From Myxococcales bacterium (GTDB lineage: Bacteria > Myxococcota_A > Polyangia > Nannocystales > Nannocystaceae), in the NCBI GenBank assembly GCA_014240065.1, contig JAAZXR010000004.1, positions 97,910-130,192 on the forward strand: a stretch of DNA of 32,283 nt, in the 5' to 3' direction. Shown piece after piece: positions 15,887 to 27,362 of the stretch. The notes beneath the pieces were generated by a model. It saw nothing but the letters and a program-made list of their open reading frames with translations, did not search any database and was not told where the DNA came from. A program made the position numbers and the translations under genes. Positions within the stretch are counted from its first letter, which is position 1. Each line of letters starts with the position of its first letter.

Positions 15887-16675
15887 ATGCCGTGCCCGCC
15901 GTCGATCATGGTGCCCACCGTGCTGCTGTTCGCCGCGTCGCCCCTCACCGCCGAGGAGCGAGGGACCGCGCGCGCGTCGCCCCTCACCGAGCACCCCACC
16001 GCGGATGAACCCGACGGCGCCCAATGGGGCTTGGGTGGCGCGCCCATGGCCCCCTTTGCGCGCGCCTACGTGAGCGCGGGTCGCGTGTTCGTCCGGTGGT
16101 CCCCTCAGGCGCCGGCGGTGCCGCTGGTCGGACTCCCCCCGATCACCCGCCCCCTCGGACTACGCGGCGTGTTCTTGTCGCCACGGCGGCTGCTGATCGA
16201 GCTGGCCGACGGTCACCGGTGGATCGCGGTGGCCACGCGCGCCTCCGTCGAGCCGTGGACGGAGTCTGGCGGCGAGGCCCCCGGCGAGCGTGCCGCGCTC
16301 GCCGACTTCGTGGACCAAGAACCTGAGGTTGGCGCTCGTGAACAGCGCACGCCAGCCCCCACCGAGTCCGCGCCGTGGGCGTCGCTGCGCCGCTTCCATC
16401 GCCCCGACCCGCGCCCTGCGTTCATCTCCCCAGCCCCCGGAGGGACGGGAGGTGCCGGGCCAGTCCTGCACGCGCAGCCGGCTCCGAGGACACCCTGGCG
16501 CGCGCGGTGGCGCGACCTCGGGCTCACCGTGTCCCTGTGGATCCACACCCACACGCGCGCCCGCGCGGGGGTCCGCGACGGGTCCGCGCTCCCGCACCAC
16601 CGACTCCGCGAGGTCGCCGCCGGCATCACGCTCCGCGGGCGGTGGCGCCCTCTGGGCCCCACGCTCACCCGATGA
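15887..16675 (+). CDS. Exported Pro-rich protein of unknown function
   Basis: About 262 residues from the ATG at 15887; ATGs at 15851 and 15908 are alternatives. The one at 15851 lies inside the inverted repeat and looks less likely. The hydrophobic stretch 'IMVPTVLLFAASPLTA' reads as a signal peptide. The mature N-terminal part contains beta-like segments ('RAYVSAGRVFVRWSP', 'RRLLIELADGHRWIAVATR'), the middle is Pro-rich and low-complexity, and the end 'LGLTVSLWIHTHTRARAGV...EVAAGITLRGRW' alternates like outer-membrane strands. No family recognised. The next exported-protein gene follows after 33 bases. Because the region is very GC-rich with open frames on both strands, the reading frame is supported mainly by the signal peptide and the operon spacing. 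Confidence 0.5.
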   Translation: MPCPPSIMVPTVLLFAASPLTAEERGTARASPLTEHPTADEPDGAQWGLGGAPMAPFARAYVSAGRVFVRWSPQAPAVPLVGLPPITRPLGLRGVFLSPRRLLIELADGHRWIAVATRASVEPWTESGGEAPGERAALADFVDQEPEVGAREQRTPAPTESAPWASLRRFHRPDPRPAFISPAPGGTGGAGPVLHAQPAPRTPWRARWRDLGLTVSLWIHTHTRARAGVRDGSALPHHRLREVAAGITLRGRWRPLGPTLTR

Positions 16676-16708
16676 CCCACACTCCCCGCACGAACGGACG
16701 CTCACATC

Positions 16709-17317
16709 ATGCACTTCACCTCCATCGCACTCCTCCTCGGGACCTTGCCCCTCTCGCCTCCCGCGGCGCAGGCCACCGTCGGTGGCCCCGCGCGTCCCGC
16801 TTGGGCCCTCGCAGTCTCACGCCCCGACCCGCCGAGCCCTCCGCAGACGCGCAGCCTGCCCGCGCTCGTCCAAGCGGCCTGGCGTCGCGCCGACCTCGAC
16901 GTCCCAAAGCGCCGCGCGTGGACACGCCGCGTCCGCGTGGCCACCTTGCTCCCTGAGGTTTCGGTGGGCTACGACCGCCGCCGGGACCGTGGCTGGGACC
17001 ATCACCTCCAGCTCGACGCACCCGACGAGCTCGACACGGACGCGAAGACGGCGCAGACCTTTCGATTCCGGGCAACCTGGGATTTGAGCCGGCTCGTGTA
17101 CTCGAACGACGAACTGCGCGTGGCGCAGACGATCCTCGACATCCAATCCCGCCGCGCCGCCATCCGGGCGGAGGTCCAGTCCCTGTTCGAGCGCCGGCGG
17201 GAAAAAATCGCGACATGGACCATGGCGGCGCCTCGCGATCCTCTCCGCGTCACCCTCGAGAGCGAAATTCGCCAGCTGACCGAGGCCCTTGAGCTCCTGT
17301 GCGGGGTCGAGTTTTGA
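16709..17317 (+). CDS. Exported protein of unknown function
   Basis: 202 residues with a clear signal peptide ('MHFTSIALLLGTLPLSPPAAQA'). The mature part has 'LPALVQAAWRRADLD', then 'RVATLLPEVSVGYDRRRDRG', 'FRFRATWDLSRLVYSNDEL' and a long charged helix ('ILDIQSRRAAIRAEVQSLFERRREKI'). This order of an N-terminal helix, two strands with a Trp-Asp-Leu turn and a coiled-coil-like helix recalls one repeat of TolC-like outer-membrane proteins and similar short proteins in myxobacterial genomes, but this is a pattern judgement. It lies 33 bases after one exported-protein gene and 12 before a PilZ gene, so the three probably form an operon. Confidence 0.72.
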   Translation: MHFTSIALLLGTLPLSPPAAQATVGGPARPAWALAVSRPDPPSPPQTRSLPALVQAAWRRADLDVPKRRAWTRRVRVATLLPEVSVGYDRRRDRGWDHHLQLDAPDELDTDAKTAQTFRFRATWDLSRLVYSNDELRVAQTILDIQSRRAAIRAEVQSLFERRREKIATWTMAAPRDPLRVTLESEIRQLTEALELLCGVEF

Positions 17318-17329
17318 TACCCTGCGAGG

Positions 17330-17713
17330 GTGGAACACGAGCGACGCAACAACTCCCGCCTGGCCTACGAGGTGGCCGCACGGCTGTTTCGCGACGGCGC
17401 CCCCGCGACCAGCCCAGGGGTGAAAGTCCGCACGATCGACCTCGCGATGTCCGGCGTGTGCCTCGAGAGCCCCGAACCCGTCGCCGTGGGCGAGAGCTTC
17501 GATCTCGAGCTCAGCCTCGAGCGCGGAGACATGAGCAGCGAGCCCCTCCGGTTGAGCGCGCGCGCGGTGTGGGGCACCGCCGTGGCGGGTGGCGTACAAG
17601 TGGGCGCCGCCTTTCATAAAGACCTTCCCGCCTTGGCCCTCACGAGGCTCGACGTCCTCCTCAAGTTTGTGCGCGGGGAGCTGTCTTTGCCCGGCGCGAC
17701 TTCGGGTCGCTGA
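17330..17713 (+). CDS. PilZ domain protein
   Basis: 127 residues of a single PilZ domain, which binds cyclic di-GMP. The N-terminal 'ERRNNSR' (residues 4-10) matches the RxxxR ligand motif, and 'TIDLAMSGVCLE' (36-47) matches the D/NxSxxG motif, here D-L-A-M-S-G. Both motifs are close to canonical, so binding is plausible. The pattern 'LRLSARAVWGTAVAGGVQVGAAF' gives the later beta strands with the conserved V-G-F-type end. The start is a GTG at 17330 with GCGAG just upstream. As the last gene of a group of exported proteins it may link them to c-di-GMP control of the surface (inference). Confidence 0.9.
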   Translation: MEHERRNNSRLAYEVAARLFRDGAPATSPGVKVRTIDLAMSGVCLESPEPVAVGESFDLELSLERGDMSSEPLRLSARAVWGTAVAGGVQVGAAFHKDLPALALTRLDVLLKFVRGELSLPGATSGR

Positions 17714-18045
17714 ACCGACGCGCTGGGCCGACGCGACCGCGGTGCTCCGAGCGCGCCCCAAGACTCCCCCATATGCGCCGAGAACCGGTCGCTATCGCCC
17801 GATATCGCGCGGGAACGCTCAGGCCATCATGTGAGAAAAGCGTGACGTGTAGGTCTGCACAGTGAACGAGGCTGCACATGAAAAAGGACGAATTCCGCGA
17901 AGAACCCTGCGCATCGCGGAATTCCCGCCAACATCAACCGTGCGAGGCAACCACCCAAAATCCAAACGTTTTTTGAGGACCGCGCCGTTATCGCGGGCGA
18001 CGGCAAGCCGGTTGCAGTGTTTCGGGCCGTTCCGAAGGACCGCAC
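17714..18045 (+). other. 332-base non-coding stretch upstream of the 61-residue gene
   Basis: No convincing gene on either strand. It is visibly less GC-rich than the flanking genes from about 17820 on, and contains a perfect 11-base inverted repeat (listed separately), the palindrome AAACGTTT near 17965 and a T6 run just after it. These are the marks of a control region or a structured leader/small RNA. No clear -35/-10 pair was found. Confidence 0.6.
17890..17924. repeat. Perfect 11-bp inverted repeat
   Basis: GAATTCCGCGA (17890-17900) and TCGCGGAATTC (17914-17924) pair perfectly around a 13-base loop. No T-run follows on either strand, so it is not a standard intrinsic terminator. It lies about 120 bases upstream of the 61-residue gene. 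It could be an operator for a dimeric regulator or a stem in the leader RNA. Confidence 0.75.
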
Positions 18046-18231
18046 ATGCACGTCACGACCGAACCGCAAACAAAAACCGACCCTCGAACCGTTCCTACGC
18101 TCGCCAAGGCCCTCTTCCGGCAGCTTCGCGAGCAGGGCCTCAGCAGCACCCAAATTGTCAGCCTGTCCTCCGAGCTGATCGACATGGTGAGCAGCGACAT
18201 GAGGCGTGAGACGCGGCACGTCGCCGAGTAG
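18046..18231 (+). CDS. Small conserved-looking protein, unknown function
   Basis: 61 residues. The ATG at 18046 has an excellent ribosome-binding site, GAAGGA at 18034-18039, six bases upstream, and this is the main evidence that it is a real gene. The sequence 'LAKALFRQLREQGLSSTQIVSLSSELIDMVSSDMR' is two amphipathic helices joined by 'GLSSTQI', after a short polar N-terminus; I recall similar small proteins in myxobacterial genomes but cannot name a family. No membrane segment or Cys. It lies alone between a PilZ operon and pgk, after a structured non-coding stretch. Confidence 0.7.
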   Translation: MHVTTEPQTKTDPRTVPTLAKALFRQLREQGLSSTQIVSLSSELIDMVSSDMRRETRHVAE

Positions 18232-18354
18232 GCGCTCCGACCCTCTCTGCCGCCGGCCTTCGATCCCTCGCGCGGCCGCGGCGAAGCGTCCCCTCCGGAC
18301 CTGCGCTTCACGGACCACGCGGCGCGGGAAATGTTGTATGGAAGTGCGCCCGTG

Positions 18355-19589
18355 ATGAGAACGCTCGAACAACTCGACGTGGAGAATCGGCGCGTGCTCG
18401 TGCGCGTGGATTTTAATGTCCCTTTGCAGGATGGGAAGGTGGCAGACGACGCGCGAATCACCGCCGCCCTGCCCACGATCAACCACCTCCGAGCGCGAGG
18501 CGCCCGGGTCATCTTGGCCAGTCACCTCGGCCGCCCCAACGGCGCGGTGGTCCCGGAACTCTCGCTGGAGCCCGTGGGCGATTACCTCGCGGGGCTGCTC
18601 GGCTGCGAGGTCCTGCTCCCCGACGAGGTCACCGGCGACGGCATGGCCCAGGTCATCCGCCAGTGCCCCCCCCACGCCATCGTCTTGCTCGAGAACCTGC
18701 GCTTCCATCCCGGGGAGACCGGGAATGACGTCGCCCTCGCCCTCGAGCTCGCCGAACACTGCGACGCCTACGTCAACGACGCCTTCGGCGTCAGCCACCG
18801 CGCGCACGCGTCGGTGGACGCCCTGCCCCGCGCCAAGGGTGAGCGCGCCGGCGGGTTGCTGCTGCAGCGCGAAATCGAAGCGCTCGAGCGCGTGCTCCAC
18901 CCCACGCGACCGTTCGCCGCGGTCGTCGGCGGGGCCAAGGTCTCCGACAAGCTCGGCGCGCTGGTCGCCCTCGTGAACCGGCTGCAGGCGGGGGACCGAC
19001 TGCTCGTCGGCGGCGCCATGGCCAACACCTTCCTCCTGGCCCGCGGCCACCAGCTCGGGGCGTCACTCGTGGAGCCCTCTCGAGTCGATGAATGTCGACG
19101 CCTCCAGGCCGCCGCGCGCGCGCGCGACGTCCAATTCCTGCTGCCCAGCGACCTCCGCATCGGCGCGGGGCTCGACGCCGGGGACGCGACCGTGTGGTCC
19201 CATGAGCACGGCGAGTTCCCGAGCGATGCGATGGCCCTGGACATCGGCCCCGAGAGCGAGCGCGCGTTCGCAGCGGCGCTCTCCGGCGCCCGCACCATCT
19301 TTTGGAACGGGCCCATGGGCGTGGTCGAGAACCCCACCTTCGCGGGCGGGACCGTGGCGGTCGCGGAGGCGGTCGCGGAGTCTGAGGGGTACACGGTCGT
19401 CGGCGGGGGAGACAGCGTCGCCGCCATCCGCGCCACGGGCCTCGACGGGCGCATCGATCACATCTCCACCGGCGGGGGCGCCTCACTCGAATATGTCGAA
19501 GGCAAGATCCTGCCCGGCATCGAGGTGCTCACATCGGTGACGCCACCGCTCCCCCGCGAAGAACCCGAGCCAACCGAAGGGACGCCACC

Positions 19590-19593
<4 letters not shown>
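18355..19593 (+). CDS. pgk: Phosphoglycerate kinase
   Basis: A glycolytic enzyme that transfers phosphate from 1,3-bisphosphoglycerate to ADP. About 412 residues. The N-terminal '[11 protein letters not shown]' is the family signature, 'LASHLGRP' carries the substrate-binding His/Arg, and the C-terminal nucleotide domain has '[12 protein letters not shown]', '[10 protein letters not shown]' and 'GGGDSVAAI...[10 protein letters not shown]'. The ATG at 18355 and the GTG at 18352 are both possible; GGAAG at 18340-18344 suits either. A Pro/Glu-rich tail of about 18 residues at the end is extra compared with typical PGK. tpiA overlaps its stop by 4 bases. The usual upstream gapA is absent here. 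Confidence 0.98.
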
Positions 19594-20371
<778 letters not shown>

Positions 20372-20375
<4 letters not shown>

Positions 20376-20809
20376 CCACGCTCGTCACAATCATTTTCTT
20401 CCTCGTCAGCACCATGATGATCCTCGCGATTTTAATGCAGGCCGGGAAGGGCGGCGGCATGGGGAGCGCCCTCGGTGGCGGCGCGAGCCAGAGCGTCTTC
20501 GGCGGCGGCGGCGGCGCCGACGTCATGGCAAAGATCACCCAAGGCCTGGCCACCGCGTTTATGGTGTGTGCCATTTACCTGGCCTACGCGGGGTCCCACA
20601 GCGGATCCGAGTTCCTCAAGGATCAAAGCCAGGCGTGGGAGGATGAGACCAAACTCGTGGAGGAGGACGGTGAGGTCAACTACGAACGCGTCGCTCCATC
20701 GGGCAATACAAAGCTCGCCCTCCCGAGCAAAGAACGCGCGGCGGTCATGCGCGCGGAGGCGGCCGCGGCCGCGCCCGCGTCGACCCCTCTCCCGAGCGCT
20801 CCAGGCTGA
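20372..20809 (+). CDS. secG: Preprotein translocase subunit SecG
   Basis: An inner-membrane accessory subunit of the SecYEG channel. 145 residues, with two membrane segments (about 3-22 and 52-70) around the conserved Gly-rich 'GKGGGMGSALGGGASQSVFGG' loop. The core is standard; the C-terminal ~70 residues are an extra charged then Ala/Pro-rich tail, longer than in most SecG proteins, with no domain I can name. Linkage of secG to tpiA is common in bacteria. The gene is followed by a 282-base gap holding a terminator. Confidence 0.95.
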
Positions 20810-20977
20810 CCGCCACACCCGCGCAGGGCGGACCATCCGTCGATCCACCGCGCGCCTCACGGGGATCGGAGATCCCTCGGCGCCGCGCGACCCTCGGCCG
20901 CGTCCGGCTGCCGTCGCGCGCCGTTGTCCCCGCGCTTTCTCAACCGTCGCCGCGCGTTCACCGCGAACACGGTTTTC

Positions 20978-21011
20978 AGCCCCAAGAGGGGCTAAAAAGC
21001 GCCTCTTTTTT
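20978..21011 (+). terminator. Terminator after secG with a competing hairpin
   Basis: AAGAGGGGCT (20984-20993) pairs with AGCGCCTCTT (20998-21007) over an AAAA loop with one mismatch, followed by TTTT: a good intrinsic terminator. A second, mutually exclusive hairpin, AGCCCC (20978-20983) with GGGGCT (20988-20993) over AAGA, would consume the terminator's left arm. It ends the pgk-tpiA-secG transcript or acts on the following regulator gene. Confidence 0.75.
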
Positions 21012-21091
21012 CACGATTTGTGGTGCCGTAGGCCAACCTAGTGACTCACGAGCTCCGATGGGCCCATTTTGGGCTCGACGAGAGAGCTATT

Positions 21092-22150
21092 ATGACCTCC
21101 AGCACGGCGAATCCACCGATGACCACCCAAGCACGCAGCTCCCACCAACTCGCCATGATCGAATTCCACACCGCAGGCCAGACCGGCGCGGGGGGGATCG
21201 AGCGCTGGCTTGAAGGCTCGTCGCAACCGATCGAGCGCCTCCGCGTCCACGCGCTCCAACTCAGCGGCGAGACCTCCCCGCTGATCGTGGTGGAGGGAGA
21301 GCCCGGATCCGGGAAGCTGCGCGTGGCTCAGTTCTTACACCGCGCGTCGTCTCGCACCGCGAGCACGCTGATGGTCCTCGACGCCGCCGACCCTTCGGTC
21401 GACGCCCAGATCAAATCGGTGATCGCCCAGATGCGCTCCAACACAGCGGCGTCCGCGGGCACGCTCGCCGTCCGCAACTTTCACTTGGCGGAGCCCGCCG
21501 CCGTCCAGAGCCTGCTCGAGCTCGTCACCTTGCAAGGAGACGGGAAGGAGCTTTGTACGATCCTCCTGACGCCGGAGCCGATGTCCAGACTCCGCGCCCG
21601 AAATCTGCAATCTGGGCAATTGCTCGGGCGCGCCACCCGGCACGTCCTTCGAATGCCCGCGATGCGAGAGCGCCTCGGCGACCTCGCACTGCTCGCGCGA
21701 CGCTTCATGGACGAGGCCCTGTCTCGCTACGGTCGACGCGTGCGCGGCATCTCTCCGCAGGCCATCGCGCACCTCGAGAAGTACGATTACCCAGGGAATA
21801 TCCACGAGCTCCGCACCATCATCGAGCAGGCGGTCATTCGCTGCCAAGGCGACTGGATCACCATCGAGCACCTCGGCGGGCTCGAGACCAAACAACAAGT
21901 GGATCAACCCGAGAGTTCGGAGCTCGTCATTCGACTCCCCGGCTCCTCCCTCCGCGAAATCGAAATCGCCGCGCTCAAGCTCGCGCTCAAAATCTCCGGC
22001 GGACGAGTCGTCCGCGCCGCGGAGCTCCTGGGCATCACCCGACACGCGCTGCGCAGGAAGCTTGAGAAGTTTGGGCTCAACGAGCTCCGCGTTCGCTACG
22101 ACAACAGCGACAACGTCTCGGACTTGGATCCGGGCCCGCTGAAGGGATAG
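21092..22150 (+). CDS. NtrC-like regulator with degenerate AAA+ domain and Fis-type HTH
   Basis: 352 residues from the ATG at 21092, which has GAGAGAG upstream; a GTG at 21041 is an alternative. The C-terminal half is clearly NtrC-family: 'YDYPGNIHELRTIIEQAVI' (231-249) matches the YxWPGNVRELxN motif, and 'GGRVVRAAELLGITRHALRRKLEKFGL' (303-329) is a Fis-type DNA-binding helix-turn-helix. The AAA+ part is degraded. Walker A reads 'GEPGSGK' (69-75) and is acceptable, but the GAFTGA loop that contacts sigma-54 is absent, and the Walker B acidic pair is gone ('GTLAVRNFHLAEP' where GTLFLDEI is expected). It is therefore unlikely to activate sigma-54 transcription; it may be a repressor or a DNA-binding switch. 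No receiver or FHA domain is present in the N-terminal ~60 residues. Confidence 0.88.
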   Translation: MTSSTANPPMTTQARSSHQLAMIEFHTAGQTGAGGIERWLEGSSQPIERLRVHALQLSGETSPLIVVEGEPGSGKLRVAQFLHRASSRTASTLMVLDAADPSVDAQIKSVIAQMRSNTAASAGTLAVRNFHLAEPAAVQSLLELVTLQGDGKELCTILLTPEPMSRLRARNLQSGQLLGRATRHVLRMPAMRERLGDLALLARRFMDEALSRYGRRVRGISPQAIAHLEKYDYPGNIHELRTIIEQAVIRCQGDWITIEHLGGLETKQQVDQPESSELVIRLPGSSLREIEIAALKLALKISGGRVVRAAELLGITRHALRRKLEKFGLNELRVRYDNSDNVSDLDPGPLKG

Positions 22151-22221
22151 ACGCCCGCGCGCGCGCCAATCGCACGGGCCACGCAGACTCGAGGCGGCGC
22201 GCCGGAGCGTTCGTTGCTAGG

Positions 22222-23109
22222 GTGACGGCAGTGACCGCTCCGCCCACGCGCAGGTTCTCCAAAGTCGAAGGGCTCGGGAACGATTTTATCCTCCTCGATC
22301 TCCGCGCGGATCCGCCGGAGTCGCTCCCGCGCACCCTGCGACGTCTCAAAGACGCCGCCCCCGCCTGGTGCGATCGCCGGACCGGCGTGGGCGCCGACGG
22401 CGTCCTGGTGATCACCCCCGATCCCGACGCGAGCGCCGGGATGATCGTGTTCAACGCCGACGGCAGCCGCCCCGAGATGTGTGGCAACGGCCTGCGATGC
22501 GCGGCCGCCCACGTCGCCGGAGCCTGGTCGTCTGCGGCGAACGCTCCGTCCGTCGCGGAGGTCGTCATCTCCACCGACGCGGGCCCCCGCGCCTGCCTGC
22601 TCTCGGATCATGACGCGCAGAATCGATCCATCCTCGTCGACGTCGACATGGCGCCGGCCACCCTCTCGGACCTCATCGAGGTCGCCAGCGCTCCTGGGCG
22701 CCCCTTGCGGCGCGTGTCCATGGGCAACCCACACGCCGTGCACTTCACCGCTGAGACCGAAGACCCGGAAGCCCTGGCGCGCAGCCTCGGCCCACGAATA
22801 GAACGCGACCCTGCCTTCGCCGCCGGCGCCAACGTGGAGTTTGTCCGGCGCGAGCGCGATGACCTGTTCGTTGTGTGGGTGTGGGAGCGCGGCTGCGGCA
22901 TCACGCGCGCCTGCGGGACCGGAGCCTGCGCGGTCGCGGCCGCCGCGGTCGCGGCTGACCTCGCGGCCTGCGACCGCCCGCTCACGATGCGACTCCCCGG
23001 AGGTGACCTCCGCGTCACCGTGCCCGAAGGCCCTGGTGAGGGGCTGCGCATGTGTGGACCGGCGCGCCTCGTCTTTGAAGGCGAAGCGCCCGTCCTCCCG
23101 CAGGCGTGA
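22222..23109 (+). CDS. dapF: Diaminopimelate epimerase
   Basis: Converts LL- to meso-diaminopimelate for lysine and peptidoglycan. 295 residues from the GTG at 22222; a GTG at 22231 is also possible. Both catalytic cysteines are present: Cys87 in 'EMCGNGLRCAA' and Cys231 in 'ACGTGAC'. 'FSKVEGLGNDFILLDL' at the N-terminus and 'MGNPHAVHF' match the family. Slightly longer than the typical ~275 residues because of a short insertion after 'HVAGAWSSA'. It stands 71 bases after the regulator and ends 3 bases from the convergent ruvB. Confidence 0.97.
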   Translation: MTAVTAPPTRRFSKVEGLGNDFILLDLRADPPESLPRTLRRLKDAAPAWCDRRTGVGADGVLVITPDPDASAGMIVFNADGSRPEMCGNGLRCAAAHVAGAWSSAANAPSVAEVVISTDAGPRACLLSDHDAQNRSILVDVDMAPATLSDLIEVASAPGRPLRRVSMGNPHAVHFTAETEDPEALARSLGPRIERDPAFAAGANVEFVRRERDDLFVVWVWERGCGITRACGTGACAVAAAAVAADLAACDRPLTMRLPGGDLRVTVPEGPGEGLRMCGPARLVFEGEAPVLPQA

Positions 23110-23112
23110 TCG

Positions 23113-24180
23113 CTACGACTCGACGTCGCTCGTCGGCCGGCCGAGGTGCCGCGCAGCCCTCTCGGTCGCGACCCGGCCGCGTGACGTCCTCAAGATAAAG
23201 CCCCGCCGCAGCAAGAACGGCTCGTGCACATCTTCGATCGTGTCGCGGGGGATTCCTACGCTCGCCGCGAGCGCGTCTACCCCCACGGGACCACCGGCGA
23301 AGTGCTCATAGATCGCGGTGAGCAGGTCGCGGTCGAGGCTCGTGAGGCCCTCCTCATCGACGCCGAGTTTCACTAAGAAACGCCCCGCGGCCTCCGGCTC
23401 GATGCGGTCGAGCCCCTCCACCTGCGCGAAGTCCCGGACCCGGCGGACGAGTCGAATAGCCCAGCGCGGCGTGCCCCTGCTGCGGCGACCGATCTCGAGC
23501 GCCCCTGGCCCGGTGCAGGGCAAGCCGAGTCGCACCGCGGCGTTCTCCACGATGGTCGCGAGGTCCTCATCTTCGTAGAGCGACAGCGATTCAACGATGT
23601 GGAATCGATCGCGCAGCGGGGCGCTCAGCAGCCCGGTGCGGGTGGTCGCGCCGATGAGCGTGAACGGGACGATTTGGAACCGCACCGTCTGCGCGCTGGT
23701 GCCCTCCCCCAAGGGCATGTCGATCTCCCCGTCCTCCATGGCGGAGTACAAAAACTCCTCCACCGTCGGGGACAGCCGATGCACCTCGTCGATGAACAGC
23801 ACGCTGCGCTCCTTTAGCCCCGTGAGCAGGCCGATCAGGTGCCCCTTGTGCTCGACGGCCGGCCCCGAGGTGATTTGAAACGGCACGCCCATCTCGTTGG
23901 CCACCACCTGCGCCATCGTGGTCTTGCCGAGGCCCGGCGGGCCGTGCAGCAGCACGTGATCGAGCGCCTCGTTGCGCTGCTTGGCCGCCTCGATGAAGAC
24001 CCGGAACTTCTCCACCAGGTCTCGCTGCCCAATATATTCGTCGAAGCGCTGCGGTCGCAGCATGCCCACGCCGGACTGCGCGAGCCCAGCCATCTGATCC
24101 TCAGGGAGCTGTTCAGGATCGAAGACGTCGTCCTCGGCGTCTTCCCCTCCGTCTCCTCGTGGATGTGGGACCCTCGCCAT
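23113..24180 (-). CDS. ruvB: Holliday junction branch migration helicase RuvB
   Basis: The hexameric AAA+ motor that drives branch migration with RuvA. 355 residues. Walker A is 'GPPGLGKT' (80-87), Walker B 'VLFIDEVHRL', sensor 1 'IGATTRTGLLSAPLRDRF', and the C-terminal winged helix has 'GVDALAASVGIPRDTIEDV' and 'EPFLLRRGFILRTSRGR'. The start ATG abuts the TAG of guaA with no gap. An N-terminal acidic leader of about 40 residues is typical of many proteobacterial RuvB proteins. ruvA and ruvC are not in the window. It is the last gene of its operon. Confidence 0.98.
   Translation of the reverse strand: MARVPHPRGDGGEDAEDDVFDPEQLPEDQMAGLAQSGVGMLRPQRFDEYIGQRDLVEKFRVFIEAAKQRNEALDHVLLHGPPGLGKTTMAQVVANEMGVPFQITSGPAVEHKGHLIGLLTGLKERSVLFIDEVHRLSPTVEEFLYSAMEDGEIDMPLGEGTSAQTVRFQIVPFTLIGATTRTGLLSAPLRDRFHIVESLSLYEDEDLATIVENAAVRLGLPCTGPGALEIGRRSRGTPRWAIRLVRRVRDFAQVEGLDRIEPEAAGRFLVKLGVDEEGLTSLDRDLLTAIYEHFAGGPVGVDALAASVGIPRDTIEDVHEPFLLRRGFILRTSRGRVATERAARHLGRPTSDVES

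Positions 24181-27362
<3,182 letters not shown>

Noticed and set aside
17827-19050. A 407-codon minus-strand frame across pgk and the upstream gap
   Set aside because: Antisense to pgk, which has complete motifs; the part over the non-coding stretch has no signal peptide, motif or ribosome-binding site.
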